This document shows positions 35,884 through 44,760 of a stretch of 64,000 nt of DNA, one piece after another; position 1 is the stretch's first letter, and the number at the start of each line of letters is the position of its first letter. Origin of the DNA: an uncultured Oxalobacteraceae bacterium. GTDB taxonomy: Bacteria; Pseudomonadota; Gammaproteobacteria; Burkholderiales; Burkholderiaceae_D. Below the pieces are notes generated by a model. The model saw only the letters and a list, made by a program, of their open reading frames with translations. It made no database searches and was not told the origin of the DNA. A program made the translations under genes and the position numbers. The stretch covers positions 22,083 through 86,082 of the forward strand of contig CAITOF010000005.1 in assembly GCA_903893945.1 (NCBI GenBank). Reading direction: 5' to 3'.

Positions 35884-36651
35884 ATGCCCATTTTTGGTGT
35901 CGGACTGCATATTATTGTTGCGTTATTTTTTGCCGTGCACGCGATCCGTTCAGGCCGTGAGTTGTACTGGCTGCTGATCCTGTTCATGTTTCCGCTGCTG
36001 GGCAGTGTCGTGTATTTCTTTGCAATTTTTCTGCCCGAGTTCAAATCCACCTACCGGGTGCAGAAAAACTTCAATAAAGTCGCGCATGTTGCCATTAATA
36101 GTCTGGATCCGGGGCGTGAATTGCGCGCAGCCAAGGCGGCCTTTGATTTCACACCAACAGCGCAGAATCAATGGCGTTACGCTGACGCGTTATTAGCCGC
36201 CGACAGGGTGGGCGAGGCGGTGCAGCAGTTTGAACTGTGTCTGCAAGGCCCTTTTGCCAATGATCTGGAAATTCAGTTTGCCGCTGCCCGTGCACAACTG
36301 CGTTTTAACCAGCCGGAAAAAGCGCTGCAGTTATTGGAGGCAATCAGAACTGCAAACCACAGTTTTCGTGCCGAAGCGGTGACCCTGCTGCTGGCGCAGA
36401 TTTATGCCGGACAGGGAAAAATCCAGGACGCCAAACTTGAATTTGAACATGCTGTTGACCGTTTTGGCAGCGTCGAGGCGCGTGCCGAATATGCGATATG
36501 GGCGGCACAGCAGGGTGATATGGAGACAGCCCATCATTTGTTTAATGAATTAGAGCAATTAAAAAAACACTGGAATAAGACGTCGTACAACCAATATATC
36601 CCGTTGATGAATCGCCTCGAATCGATGTTGGGGCGCACGGTCAAACAGTAA
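35884..36651 (+). CDS. Membrane-anchored TPR protein
   Basis: 255 residues. Two N-terminal membrane helices (GLHIIVALFFAVHAI and ELYWLLILFMFPLLGSVVYF) resemble the PLDc_N membrane module. The rest is a soluble TPR array (residues about 85-240), e.g. WRYADALLAADRVGEAVQQF and AEYAIWAAQQGDMETAHHLF. Probably a scaffold at the inner membrane. It stands alone between radA and the B12 operon; the function is unknown. Confidence 0.75.
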   Translation: MPIFGVGLHIIVALFFAVHAIRSGRELYWLLILFMFPLLGSVVYFFAIFLPEFKSTYRVQKNFNKVAHVAINSLDPGRELRAAKAAFDFTPTAQNQWRYADALLAADRVGEAVQQFELCLQGPFANDLEIQFAAARAQLRFNQPEKALQLLEAIRTANHSFRAEAVTLLLAQIYAGQGKIQDAKLEFEHAVDRFGSVEARAEYAIWAAQQGDMETAHHLFNELEQLKKHWNKTSYNQYIPLMNRLESMLGRTVKQ

Positions 36652-36717
36652 AACAACTAATCCGGGCAACGACGTCCCCGGAACTGCCAATTTATTGACT
36701 GAAATCAATGCGCCTGG

Positions 36718-36746
36718 TTGCCCACATTGCTGAAAAACACTAAAAT
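36718..36746 (+). promoter_or_regulatory. Sigma-70-like promoter of the B12 uptake operon
   Basis: TTGCCC, 17 bases, TAAAAT. Predicted transcription starts near 36753, exactly where the cobalamin riboswitch should begin. Confidence 0.6.
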
Positions 36747-36754
36747 GACTCAGT

Positions 36755-36960
36755 TTTGGTGCTCGTAGCTATGTTCGTAGCTACAGTTAAACGGGAAACA
36801 TTCTGCCTGCATGAAACAGGTGGTGTATGTGCTGCCCCCGCAACGGTCACAAAGGTCGCTGGTGAATCACCGGCGACAGGCTCACTAATAGTGCCACTGT
36901 GTTGATGACATGGGAAGGTAAGTGAGTTTGCTTTGTCAGCCCGGATACCGGCCAAGATAG
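36755..36960 (+). ncRNA. Cobalamin (adenosylcobalamin-type) riboswitch
   Basis: The aptamer is complete by eye: ACGGGAAAC at 36791, GCCCCCGCAACGGTC at 36834, GGTGAATCAC at 36861, GCCACTGTG at 36893, TGGGAAGGT at 36911 and the B12 box CAGCCCGGATACCGGCC at 36937-36953. A 7-bp hairpin (GTAGCTA, loop TGTTCG, TAGCTAC) stands at 36765 in the variable 5' part. Between the aptamer and btuB are about 90 bases, with a T-rich run at 37027, where an expression platform could sit. B12 binding should turn off btuB and the transporter genes behind it. Confidence 0.95.
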
Positions 36961-37052
36961 GTGATGCGTTGCCGGCTTGCATGGCGCGTATTGTTGAAAC
37001 CGGCTTACGGGACGTTGGCGGGTTACCCTTTTTCTTCCAGAATTGAACTTAC

Positions 37053-39026
37053 ATGATGTTCTCGTTTAAATTTCGCAACAGCCTGTGTGCGCCTGCACAT
37101 CTATGGGCTTTGATGGTGTCATTGTCATGTCTTGATGTCCATTCACAAACCACCACAATGACGGATAATCCGACGGCAGATCCGGTGGTCGTTATTGGCT
37201 CGCGCTTCCCAAATGCGCCTGACCTGTCGCCGATAGGAGCCAGCATTATCACCGCGACTGAGATTCGAAATGCCTGTGTTGACAATGTCAATGAAGCGAT
37301 CCGGAAACTCGGTGGGGTTTACGGTCGCCAGAATCTGTACGGCACCCAGGACTATGATCTGGACATGAACGGATTTGGCGCTGACAGCTATAATAATCTG
37401 GTGATACTCGTGGATGGAGTACGCATATCCGAAAATGAACAGAATGTCGCTGTACTCAGTTCGATTCCGATAGAATCCGTGGCACGCATTGAAATCATGC
37501 ATGGTGGCAGCAGCGTGCTGTACGGCGATGGTGCCACGGGCGGCGTCATCCAGATCATTACCCGACAACTGGGATCCACGCCGCTCATGGGGACGATGGT
37601 TGCCGAGCTCGGTCAGTTTCAGGATCATGCAGGCAGCGCCTATTTGACAAAAGGATGGGACGACTTTAATGCCAGCCTCAATGTCAGTGAACAGAAGTCG
37701 GATAATTACCGTGCCAACAATGATGTCACGCAAAAAAACGCCAGCGGTGCGCTGACCTGGTTTTCGTCCGGAACCCGTGCAGGCATCCGGTTTGATATTG
37801 CCCACCAGGACGCGCAGTTTCCGGGCGCACTGAATACGATGGCGCAGTTTGTGGAGGATCCACGCCAGACGCTGCACGCTGGCGATAACGGCACATTGAA
37901 TATTGACCGCTACACGGGATTCTTTGAAAAAACAATGGACGACTGGCAGTTTGCCTCCGAATTATCGACCCGCGAACGGGTGTCCGACTCGGTATTCAGT
38001 CAGACCCCGGCGACCTATAGCGGTCGCCAGACCGAATTTACGCCGCGTGTGCGAAACCTGATCACCATCGGCGCTATCCAGAATGAACTGGTGCTGGGAC
38101 TTGATTTCATGAATTGGAACCGGCAAACCACCAGCAGCTACTCGCTGGCTTACGCTACCCAGCAATCACACGCCATTTATGTCAGGGATGAACTGAAAAG
38201 TGGTGCGGCCCGCATTGCCCTCGGGGTGCGACGTGAACTGTTCGACCGGTCGGCGTACGACCCGCTGGCCTATCCGGTCCAGAATTATCAGGCCGGGCAG
38301 GGCGTGAATGCGTGGGAGCTTCAGGGAAGTTATGCCTTCGTTCCGGACGTGGACGTATTTGCCAAGCTTGGACAAAGCTATCGGGTTGCCAATGTGGATG
38401 ACAATGCGCTGACCCTGGTACCCAACACACCGCTGTTGCCGCAACTGTCCCATGACTTGGAATTGGGCGCCACGCTGGGGAATAACAACCGGCAGTTGAC
38501 GGCGCGGTTCTTTCAGCATGATATTACCAATGAAATCTATTTCGACCCCCTGATCGGCCCCTACGGTGTAAATACCAATCTGGATCCGACCCGACGCCAG
38601 GGTATTGCACTGGAGGCGATCTATCGCCTGTCGTCACAATTCAGACTGACCGCACAGGCTCAGCATGTGAATGCGGTATTTACCGGCGGTGTGAATGACG
38701 GCAAAGAGCTGGTGCTGGTACCGGCAAACACCCTCGCGGCGCACCTGAACTGGCTGTCTGGCAATGGACAGAATGCCTACGTGGGCGCGCAATGGGTGGA
38801 TACGCAACGTTATGGTGGCGATTTTACCAATACCTGTTCGCAGTTGATTCCGGCACATGCCAGCCTCGATGCACGCTATGCACATGCAATCGGCGCGTGG
38901 GAGTGGGCCCTGACAGGTAATAACCTGACAAACAGGCAGTATTTTACGAATGCGTTTGAGTGTATGGGGGGTATTTACCCGGATGACGGACGCCAGATGA
39001 AAATGACCTTGCGTTACAGTTTTTAG
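37053..39026 (+). CDS. btuB: TonB-dependent vitamin B12 outer-membrane receptor BtuB
   Basis: 657 residues. A signal peptide of about 31 residues, then a TonB box-like DPVVVIGSRF, the plug domain (VNEAIRKLGGVYGRQN, VDGVRISENEQN, IEIMHGGSSVLYGDGATGGV, quoted as blocks) and a 22-strand barrel ending with an aromatic residue (LRYSF). It imports cobalamin across the outer membrane using TonB energy. Under direct control of the upstream riboswitch; btuC follows after a short gap. Confidence 0.92.
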   Translation: MMFSFKFRNSLCAPAHLWALMVSLSCLDVHSQTTTMTDNPTADPVVVIGSRFPNAPDLSPIGASIITATEIRNACVDNVNEAIRKLGGVYGRQNLYGTQDYDLDMNGFGADSYNNLVILVDGVRISENEQNVAVLSSIPIESVARIEIMHGGSSVLYGDGATGGVIQIITRQLGSTPLMGTMVAELGQFQDHAGSAYLTKGWDDFNASLNVSEQKSDNYRANNDVTQKNASGALTWFSSGTRAGIRFDIAHQDAQFPGALNTMAQFVEDPRQTLHAGDNGTLNIDRYTGFFEKTMDDWQFASELSTRERVSDSVFSQTPATYSGRQTEFTPRVRNLITIGAIQNELVLGLDFMNWNRQTTSSYSLAYATQQSHAIYVRDELKSGAARIALGVRRELFDRSAYDPLAYPVQNYQAGQGVNAWELQGSYAFVPDVDVFAKLGQSYRVANVDDNALTLVPNTPLLPQLSHDLELGATLGNNNRQLTARFFQHDITNEIYFDPLIGPYGVNTNLDPTRRQGIALEAIYRLSSQFRLTAQAQHVNAVFTGGVNDGKELVLVPANTLAAHLNWLSGNGQNAYVGAQWVDTQRYGGDFTNTCSQLIPAHASLDARYAHAIGAWEWALTGNNLTNRQYFTNAFECMGGIYPDDGRQMKMTLRYSF

Positions 39027-39068
39027 CGCAAGCTGATTTCTTTGAACGACAGACGTGTGAACCTCGTG

Positions 39069-40109
39069 ATGCGAACATCAAACCTTTCAGGGCGACAAAC
39101 CCTTTGCGTACTGGCAGCGCTTTGCATCGTGTCGTTCCTGGTTATCGTGTTTTCCTGCTGCATCGGATCCATGACCCTGTCCATCGACGACCTGTTGCAT
39201 GCGTTCCTCGAATTGAGCCGCGATTCGGTTTCGCAACTGGGAACGACCCTGGTCGAGTTACGTCTGCATCGAGCGTTGTCTGCCTTTGTGACCGGCGGCA
39301 CGCTGGCCCTGGCCGGTGTGTTAATGCAGGCCCTGCTGAGGAATCCTCTGGCTGACCCGTATGTGCTCGGCATATCGGGTGGCGCAGCGGTCGGGGCATT
39401 AAGCGCGATGGTCCTGTTCGGACTGATGTGGACCGTCGATCTGGCTGCCTTCGGCGGTGCCATGCTGGTGGCCGGCTTGCTGTTTTTTCTGGCTTACAAG
39501 GATTTCAAGGGAAGTGGCAGCACAGAGGGCAGTGCGACCACGCTCCTGCTCACCGGGGTCATTACCGGTTCGGGCTGCATGTCGCTGGTTACGCTGCTGC
39601 TGTCGATTTCCCCGGACGGCCGGATGCGTACCATGATGTTCTGGATGATAGGCGATTTATCAGGCACCGATCTCCGTGGGTATCCCTGGGTCATCCTGGT
39701 GGCCAGCCTGGTCTATGTGTGCCGCCATGCCCGTGCCATCAATGTGTCGGCAATGTACGCAGACAGCGCGAGCACCCTTGGAATCTCGATCGGCCGGCTC
39801 CGGCAAGGCCTGTTCTTCTGTGCGGCGCTGCTCACCGCGAGCGCGGTCAGCAGCGCCGGCAGCATCGGCTTTGTCGGATTAATCATGCCGCATGCCTGCC
39901 GCTTTGCGTTCGGACCTGATCATCGTCTGCTATTGCCTGCATCGTGTCTTGCCGGCGGAAGTTTTCTGGTGCTGGCGGATACCCTGGCACGCACCGTGAT
40001 AGCACCGCTGCAATTGCCTGTCGGCGTGATTACCGCGCTGATAGGCGTACCGATCTTCCTGTTGCAGCTCCATCAGCATCGTCAACACACGGTCCGCCAT
40101 GTCCGATAG
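39069..40109 (+). CDS. btuC: B12 ABC transporter permease BtuC (FecCD family)
   Basis: 346 residues from the ATG at 39069; a TTG nine codons earlier (39042) is an alternative. About ten membrane helices. Conserved FecCD blocks: RLHRALSAFVTGG, GVLMQALLRNPLADPYVLG, SISPDGRMRTMMFW and GSIGFVGLIMPHACR with the EAA-like loop. It forms the inner-membrane channel for cobalamin with BtuD. It overlaps btuD by 11 bases. Confidence 0.9.
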   Translation: MRTSNLSGRQTLCVLAALCIVSFLVIVFSCCIGSMTLSIDDLLHAFLELSRDSVSQLGTTLVELRLHRALSAFVTGGTLALAGVLMQALLRNPLADPYVLGISGGAAVGALSAMVLFGLMWTVDLAAFGGAMLVAGLLFFLAYKDFKGSGSTEGSATTLLLTGVITGSGCMSLVTLLLSISPDGRMRTMMFWMIGDLSGTDLRGYPWVILVASLVYVCRHARAINVSAMYADSASTLGISIGRLRQGLFFCAALLTASAVSSAGSIGFVGLIMPHACRFAFGPDHRLLLPASCLAGGSFLVLADTLARTVIAPLQLPVGVITALIGVPIFLLQLHQHRQHTVRHVR

Positions 40110-40908
40110 CCCAATCCAGCTGGACACCACCCACCTTACCCTCGCGGTGGGTTCACGCATACTGGTCAATGATCTGAACTGGCAGGTCACTGCCGCACAA
40201 TACTGGACCATTATTGGTCGAAACGGCGCCGGCAAAACCACCTTGCTGAGGTGTCTGGCGGGCCTCCAGGAAGCCAGTGCCGGCGAGATCCACATCAACG
40301 GCCAGTCGCTGAGCGGATGGACACACGGATCCCTGCTGACATTGGCGCGACTGCGCTCGTATCTCCCCCAGGGGCGTAACGATTCGTTTGCTTACCGGGT
40401 CCTCGATACGGTGCTCGCTGCGCGTCATCCTTATCATGATGGAACGTACTGGGAAAGTGCCGAGGATATCCGCCTGGCGCAGGCCGCGTTAGCCGAACTG
40501 GATGTGGCCGACCTTGCCGCGCGCGACATCCGCAGTCTTTCGGGCGGTGAGCGGCAGCGTGTCGCAATTGCCGCATTAATTGCCCAGGACGCCCGGTTCA
40601 TGCTGCTGGATGAGCCCACCAATTCACTCGATCTGTCCCATCAGGTCAGCGTCATGAATTTATTTTCCAGGCACTGCAGGCAGCTTAAAAAAACCGTCTT
40701 GATGGTCAGCCACGACCTTAACCTGTCCTATGCCAGCGCCACCCACGCCTTGTTGTTAATGCCGGACGGCAGCTGGCAAGCCGGAACGGCCGCCGAGATG
40801 ATGACGACTGACCGACTGAGCCAGTGCCTGCAGCATCCGATTGAAATGGTCATGCATGGCAATCAGCGGCTTTTTCTGCCCATGCACACGACCCGGGAGC
40901 GGAGTTGA
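40099..40908 (+). CDS. btuD: B12 ABC transporter ATPase BtuD
   Basis: 269 residues. Walker A GRNGAGKTTLL (about 40-50), Q-loop SYLPQG, signature RSLSGGERQRVAIAA, Walker B FMLLDEPTNSLD and switch His in MVSHDL. It powers the BtuC permease. Start at 40099 inside the 3' end of btuC; the stop is one base from btuF. Confidence 0.93.
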   Translation: MSDSPIQLDTTHLTLAVGSRILVNDLNWQVTAAQYWTIIGRNGAGKTTLLRCLAGLQEASAGEIHINGQSLSGWTHGSLLTLARLRSYLPQGRNDSFAYRVLDTVLAARHPYHDGTYWESAEDIRLAQAALAELDVADLAARDIRSLSGGERQRVAIAALIAQDARFMLLDEPTNSLDLSHQVSVMNLFSRHCRQLKKTVLMVSHDLNLSYASATHALLLMPDGSWQAGTAAEMMTTDRLSQCLQHPIEMVMHGNQRLFLPMHTTRERS

Positions 40909-40909
40909 C

Positions 40910-41791
40910 ATGACGACGATAAGAATTATCCTGATTGCCTGCTGTCTTTGGGCTACCCAGGCGAGTGCGGGGGTGCTGGTCAGGGATGCGGAAGGCAATG
41001 AGCTGGCATTGAACCAGCCGGCACAACGCATCATTTCGCTGGCACCGAACATCACGGAGTTACTGTTTGCCGCGGGCGGTGCCCATCATGTCGTCGGCGT
41101 GATGCAATTCAGTGATTTTCCCGAGGCGGCCAAAAAGATCGCAGTCATTGGTGACAGTCACGAACTGGACATGGAACGCATACTTGCGCTGCATCCGGAT
41201 TTACTGGTGGTCTGGCGCGGGGGAGGTTCCGGAAAACAGATCAGTCAATTGCAGAAATTGCATATTCCGGTTTTTTACATTGACCTGCGCAAAATGGATG
41301 ATATTCCGCGCACCGTCATGTTGTTGGGGCAACTGATGGGAACCGAATCACAGGCAAATGCCACTGCCGCCGGATTGCAACAGCAACTGACACTGCTATC
41401 CGGGACGTACGCCCACAGGACCCCGGTGCGGATTTTTTATCAGGTGTGGGACAAACCGTTGTTTACCTTAAACGGTCAGCACATAGTCAGTGACGCGATC
41501 CGGCTTTGCGGGGGTGTCAATATCTTTGCCGGACTGGCAAACCTGTCACCGAATGTTGACATTGAAGCCGTGTTACAGGAAGACCCTGACGCGATTGTCG
41601 GTACGACGGAAAGCAATCCCGCCGATGGCGGAGTGACGATGTGGAACCGCTACCCGGCCCTGCGCGCCGTCAGGCACGGGCATATTGTGACGATCGATGG
41701 AAATCTGATGAATCGGGCGGGTCCGCGAATGATTGCGGGCACGGCGGCACTGTGTGAAAAACTGGACAGCGTGCGCAAGAAGACGCCCTGA
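40910..41791 (+). CDS. btuF: Periplasmic cobalamin-binding protein BtuF
   Basis: 293 residues. The start is the ATG at 40910, one base after the btuD stop and preceded by GGAG; a longer in-frame reading begins inside btuD. The signal peptide ends ASAG (about residue 21). QRIISLAPNITELLFAAG and VWRGGGSGKQISQL match the BtuF/TroA-like two-lobe fold. It delivers B12 from BtuB to BtuCD. Last gene of the operon. Confidence 0.9.
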   Translation: MTTIRIILIACCLWATQASAGVLVRDAEGNELALNQPAQRIISLAPNITELLFAAGGAHHVVGVMQFSDFPEAAKKIAVIGDSHELDMERILALHPDLLVVWRGGGSGKQISQLQKLHIPVFYIDLRKMDDIPRTVMLLGQLMGTESQANATAAGLQQQLTLLSGTYAHRTPVRIFYQVWDKPLFTLNGQHIVSDAIRLCGGVNIFAGLANLSPNVDIEAVLQEDPDAIVGTTESNPADGGVTMWNRYPALRAVRHGHIVTIDGNLMNRAGPRMIAGTAALCEKLDSVRKKTP

Positions 41792-41848
41792 CCGCCAGAT
41801 TGTTATCGGATAGACTGGTGATAATATAAAAATGGAACCGCCAGGTAC

Positions 41849-41870
41849 GCGGCCCCAGTCGCCGCTTTTT
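41849..41870 (+). terminator. Intrinsic terminator of the btu operon
   Basis: GCGGC, 7-base loop, GCCGC, then TTTTT. Short stem but with a clean T run, 57 bases after btuF. Confidence 0.55.
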
Positions 41871-41954
41871 AATTTGACGTAAAGCGAATTTTACCGGCGG
41901 CGTTGTAGAATGGGCGACAGGTTACTACGGGATGGGTTCAGACGGGAGCGAAAA

Positions 41955-42473
41955 ATGGTCAGAAGAACATGGCTGAAACTGGGCGCAGCAGGCATTTTTT
42001 ATTCGATCGGCCTGCCGACGTTGGCTGATGACGAGAAGTGGGCCCCGGTCCTGACCCTGCAAGGTGTGGATGTCAACGGGAAAAAAATTGAGCTTGCCGA
42101 TTTTCTGGGCAAGACGGTATTGGTCAGTTTTTTTACTGCCGGCTGCAACCTGTGTACGCGTGACCTGAAATTGATGCGTGAGTTTTATGTCAGCAATTCC
42201 ATGCGTCATTTCGTTCTGCTGGGAGTCAACATCGATCTGAATAAGAAAGATTTTGACGAATACAATCAGCTCATTGCCCTGGCAGTTCCCAAGGAGCAGC
42301 GTTTTCCCATGGTCTGGCGCAATGCACCAGGGCATAAAGATAATTTTGGCGCCATCATAAAACAGCCGACCCATTTCGTGATCAATCCAAAAAATGAATT
42401 CATTTTCAAACGAGAGGGCAGTTTTGAGCCCGAAGACTGGGATAATCTGTGGACCTCGCTGAATAACCCCTGA
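41955..42473 (+). CDS. Exported thioredoxin/peroxiredoxin-like protein
   Basis: 172 residues from the ATG at 41955, which has GGGAGCG ahead; the frame extends 15 codons upstream. RRTWLKLGAAGIFYSIG is a short Tat-like or Sec leader. The active site is AGCNLCTRDL (CxxC), with a cis-proline at QPTHFVI. In TlpA/Sco-like folds this suggests periplasmic thiol-disulfide or copper chemistry. No clear partner: the btu operon ends upstream and the next gene is convergent. Confidence 0.78.
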   Translation: MVRRTWLKLGAAGIFYSIGLPTLADDEKWAPVLTLQGVDVNGKKIELADFLGKTVLVSFFTAGCNLCTRDLKLMREFYVSNSMRHFVLLGVNIDLNKKDFDEYNQLIALAVPKEQRFPMVWRNAPGHKDNFGAIIKQPTHFVINPKNEFIFKREGSFEPEDWDNLWTSLNNP

Positions 42474-42493
42474 GCGGGTTGCAGCGTTCACAA

Positions 42494-43021
42494 TTAATCC
42501 CAGACCTTCACTTTCAGTTGCAGCGATATCGCGCCATATAATCGGTTCTGCAGGGAAGGAACGAAGGCTACATTCAGTCCGATACGTCCCCATTCGGCAC
42601 TGGCAACCGGGATCGCAGCCAAAAACCAGCCGCCATTTTTCATGTGGGGATAGCCGTTAAACCCGCCGGCAACTGCACCCAGATGAAGCGGTCCGAGCAG
42701 CAGTGGCTGGTAATAGACACCCAGATAATTGGAATAGTCCCGGTCACTGTTATAAAAACGACCGGCAGTCACTGAGCTGACCGCGGAAAACTGGTATTCG
42801 GCACCCAGTCCATAGTTATCGCCATTCAGGTTTTTGTCCCTGTCCCAATGGTAGGAATAAAACCCGGAATCGATCCAGACATTGTTTTGCGGCTGGGGCT
42901 GGATCATGTCCAAACCGGGAATGACGGAGCTTGCCGCCGCCGGCTCTGGGATGTCATCAGCGCGGACCGCGGTCGTGAAGATCAGGGCCAGTAGAGGTGC
43001 AATCAGGATTTTTTTCATCAT
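42494..43021 (-). CDS. Predicted outer-membrane beta-barrel protein, unknown function
   Basis: 175 residues from the first of two adjacent ATGs at 43021 (the second is at 43018). Signal peptide ends VRADD at about residue 21. The mature part alternates aromatic/hydrophobic and polar residues (WIDSGFYSYHWDRD, YGLGAEYQFS, TAGRFYNSDRDYSNYLGVYYQ) and ends with a hydrophobic strand, so an eight-strand barrel is likely. I do not recognise it as PagP, although size and layout are similar. 45 bases downstream of the LysR gene, possibly co-transcribed. Confidence 0.7.
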   Translation of the reverse strand: MMKKILIAPLLALIFTTAVRADDIPEPAAASSVIPGLDMIQPQPQNNVWIDSGFYSYHWDRDKNLNGDNYGLGAEYQFSAVSSVTAGRFYNSDRDYSNYLGVYYQPLLLGPLHLGAVAGGFNGYPHMKNGGWFLAAIPVASAEWGRIGLNVAFVPSLQNRLYGAISLQLKVKVWD

Positions 43022-43065
43022 GGTTATCGCGTCAGAGAAAATAAATAACCAGCATAGCAGAAAGC

Positions 43066-43998
43066 TCACGGGTCACCGTTGCATTCAGTTTCGCCATTGC
43101 AAATATTTTCTACCGCCTCCTGGATCAGTTGTGCCAGATACTGCGTGCCAGGCCCGGCGATATCGGGGTCAGCCAGGATCAGGTACATCGTCGCATAACG
43201 CTCGCTGCCGTCCTTGAGCGGCAGAGGCTTCAGTGTGCCCGTGGCTAACTGGTTGCGAATATTCACCTCGGGAAACCAGGCAAACCCGTAACCCCGCGAA
43301 ACGGCATCAATCGACGTTGCGCTGTGACCCACGGTCCAGCGCTGCGGCGATTGCGCCATCAAGGTATTTGTCGTCCTTTTGCTACCTGACTCCCGTATCA
43401 CCAGATGGCGCTCGGCTTCCAGATCACGTATCGTCAACACCCGGTTCAGCTGGTGCAGCGGGTGGGCCGGATGGGCAACGGCAATAAACCGTAACTGGAT
43501 CAGTGTGTGTCCCAGAAAACCCTGGGGTATGGAACTGGCTATCGCCAGATCGACCTGCCCGGTCAGCAGGGCTTCGATGGTGCCGCCCATCACTGATTCG
43601 ATCAGTTCAATACGTGTATGAGGACTTTTTTTGCCGAATTGATCCAGGCAATCGAGTAACAGGCAACCGGGAAAAACCAGGTCAACGGCCAATCGGATTT
43701 CCGGTTCCCAGCCAGCCGATATTTTTTTGGCAGCACGCTCAATACCGGTTGCTTCGGAAAGCAAATGTTGCGCGCGGCGATAAAGCAATTGGCCGGTTGG
43801 CGTCAGCACGGCCTTTCGGCCCTGAACCTCGAACGCCTTGACGTCCAACAATGATTCCAGTTTTTGTACAGCGTAAGTCACGGCGGACTGGCTTTTGTTC
43901 AGGGCTAGTGCCGCGTTGGCATAGCTGCCGGTATCCACCACGGTGATCAGCGAACGCCATTGCTCCAAGGTGATATGGGGAAAATCGGACATATTCAT
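43066..43998 (-). CDS. LysR-family transcriptional regulator
   Basis: 310 residues. N-terminal winged HTH (GSYANAALALNKSQSAVTYAVQ, residues about 24-45) and a C-terminal substrate-binding domain. It is divergent from azoR with 105 bases between them containing a palindromic T-N11-A operator, so it very likely controls azoR and pirin and itself. The inducer is probably a quinone or related electrophile (inference from targets). Confidence 0.88.
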   Translation of the reverse strand: MNMSDFPHITLEQWRSLITVVDTGSYANAALALNKSQSAVTYAVQKLESLLDVKAFEVQGRKAVLTPTGQLLYRRAQHLLSEATGIERAAKKISAGWEPEIRLAVDLVFPGCLLLDCLDQFGKKSPHTRIELIESVMGGTIEALLTGQVDLAIASSIPQGFLGHTLIQLRFIAVAHPAHPLHQLNRVLTIRDLEAERHLVIRESGSKRTTNTLMAQSPQRWTVGHSATSIDAVSRGYGFAWFPEVNIRNQLATGTLKPLPLKDGSERYATMYLILADPDIAGPGTQYLAQLIQEAVENICNGETECNGDP

Positions 43999-44005
43999 TG
44001 ATTAA

Positions 44006-44020
44006 ATCTAAAAATTAGAT
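44006..44020. promoter_or_regulatory. LysR-type operator (T-N11-A palindrome)
   Basis: ATCTAA-AAA-TTAGAT is a perfect inverted repeat with the T-N11-A layout, eight bases upstream of the lysR start. A degenerate second site, GATCTTTTTAATC, lies at about 44039 towards azoR. Confidence 0.65.
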
Positions 44021-44103
44021 CATATCACACTAAATATTGATCTTTTTAATCTATTAAACGAATGGTTAAATGACGTCACTTCACCACAGAAAGGATCCAA
44101 CCC

Positions 44104-44718
44104 ATGAAAACCTTACTTCAAATCAATACCAGTTTATTTTCAAATCAAGGTCAATCGAGCCTTCTGGCCAATCGCTTCGTTGCAGGTTGGCAAACTGACC
44201 ACGTTAATGGCACCGTGATTGTCCGTGATCTGGCCACGTCACCCATACCGCATTTGGATGGTGAACGGTTTTCGGCCTTTTTAAGCAAGCCGGACACGCG
44301 CAGCGCCGACCAGCAGGCCATCGTCGATTTCTCTGATCAGTTGATCAACGAACTGAAAATCGCGGATATCATCGTGCTGGGTTTGCCGCTGTATAACTTT
44401 GGTGTTCCGTCGGTTTTAAAAGCCTATATTGATCATATAGCCCGTGCAGGCAGTACCTTCAAATACACCGATCAGGGACCGGTTGGATTGTTGACCGGCA
44501 AGAAAGCCGTTATATTTGCAGCTCGCGGCGGAAAATATGCCGGTACACCGGCCGATACCCAGTCGGACTATATCCGCGGATTTCTGGCTTTTATTGGCAT
44601 TACGGATGTTGAATTTGTCTATGCGGAGGGCCTGGCCATGGGTGACGAGGGCAAAAAAGCGGCCATCGCCGATGCACATCAACAAATTGACAAACTGAAT
44701 CTGGCACTGGCTGCCTGA
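44104..44718 (+). CDS. azoR: FMN-dependent NADH:quinone oxidoreductase (azoreductase AzoR)
   Basis: 204 residues, flavodoxin-like fold. INTSLFSNQGQSS is the FMN-phosphate loop, LGLPLYNFGVPSVLKAYIDH the flavin-contacting block, and ARGGKY the third contact. It reduces quinones (and azo dyes) by two electrons, protecting against electrophiles. Divergent from the LysR gene and followed by pirin after 42 bases. Confidence 0.9.
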   Translation: MKTLLQINTSLFSNQGQSSLLANRFVAGWQTDHVNGTVIVRDLATSPIPHLDGERFSAFLSKPDTRSADQQAIVDFSDQLINELKIADIIVLGLPLYNFGVPSVLKAYIDHIARAGSTFKYTDQGPVGLLTGKKAVIFAARGGKYAGTPADTQSDYIRGFLAFIGITDVEFVYAEGLAMGDEGKKAAIADAHQQIDKLNLALAA

Positions 44719-44760
44719 TGGAGCCGGGTGTTCGTTCAACAGTAAAAGGAGCCGTGAATC

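Noticed and set aside
37143..37877. 244-codon minus-strand frame opposite btuB
   Set aside because: Antisense to an intact TonB receptor; no conserved motif.
41800..41827. TTGTTA-16-TAATAT as promoter of the redoxin gene at 41955
   Set aside because: The GCGGC/GCCGC-T5 terminator at 41849-41870 lies between it and the gene, so a transcript from it would stop early; more likely chance.
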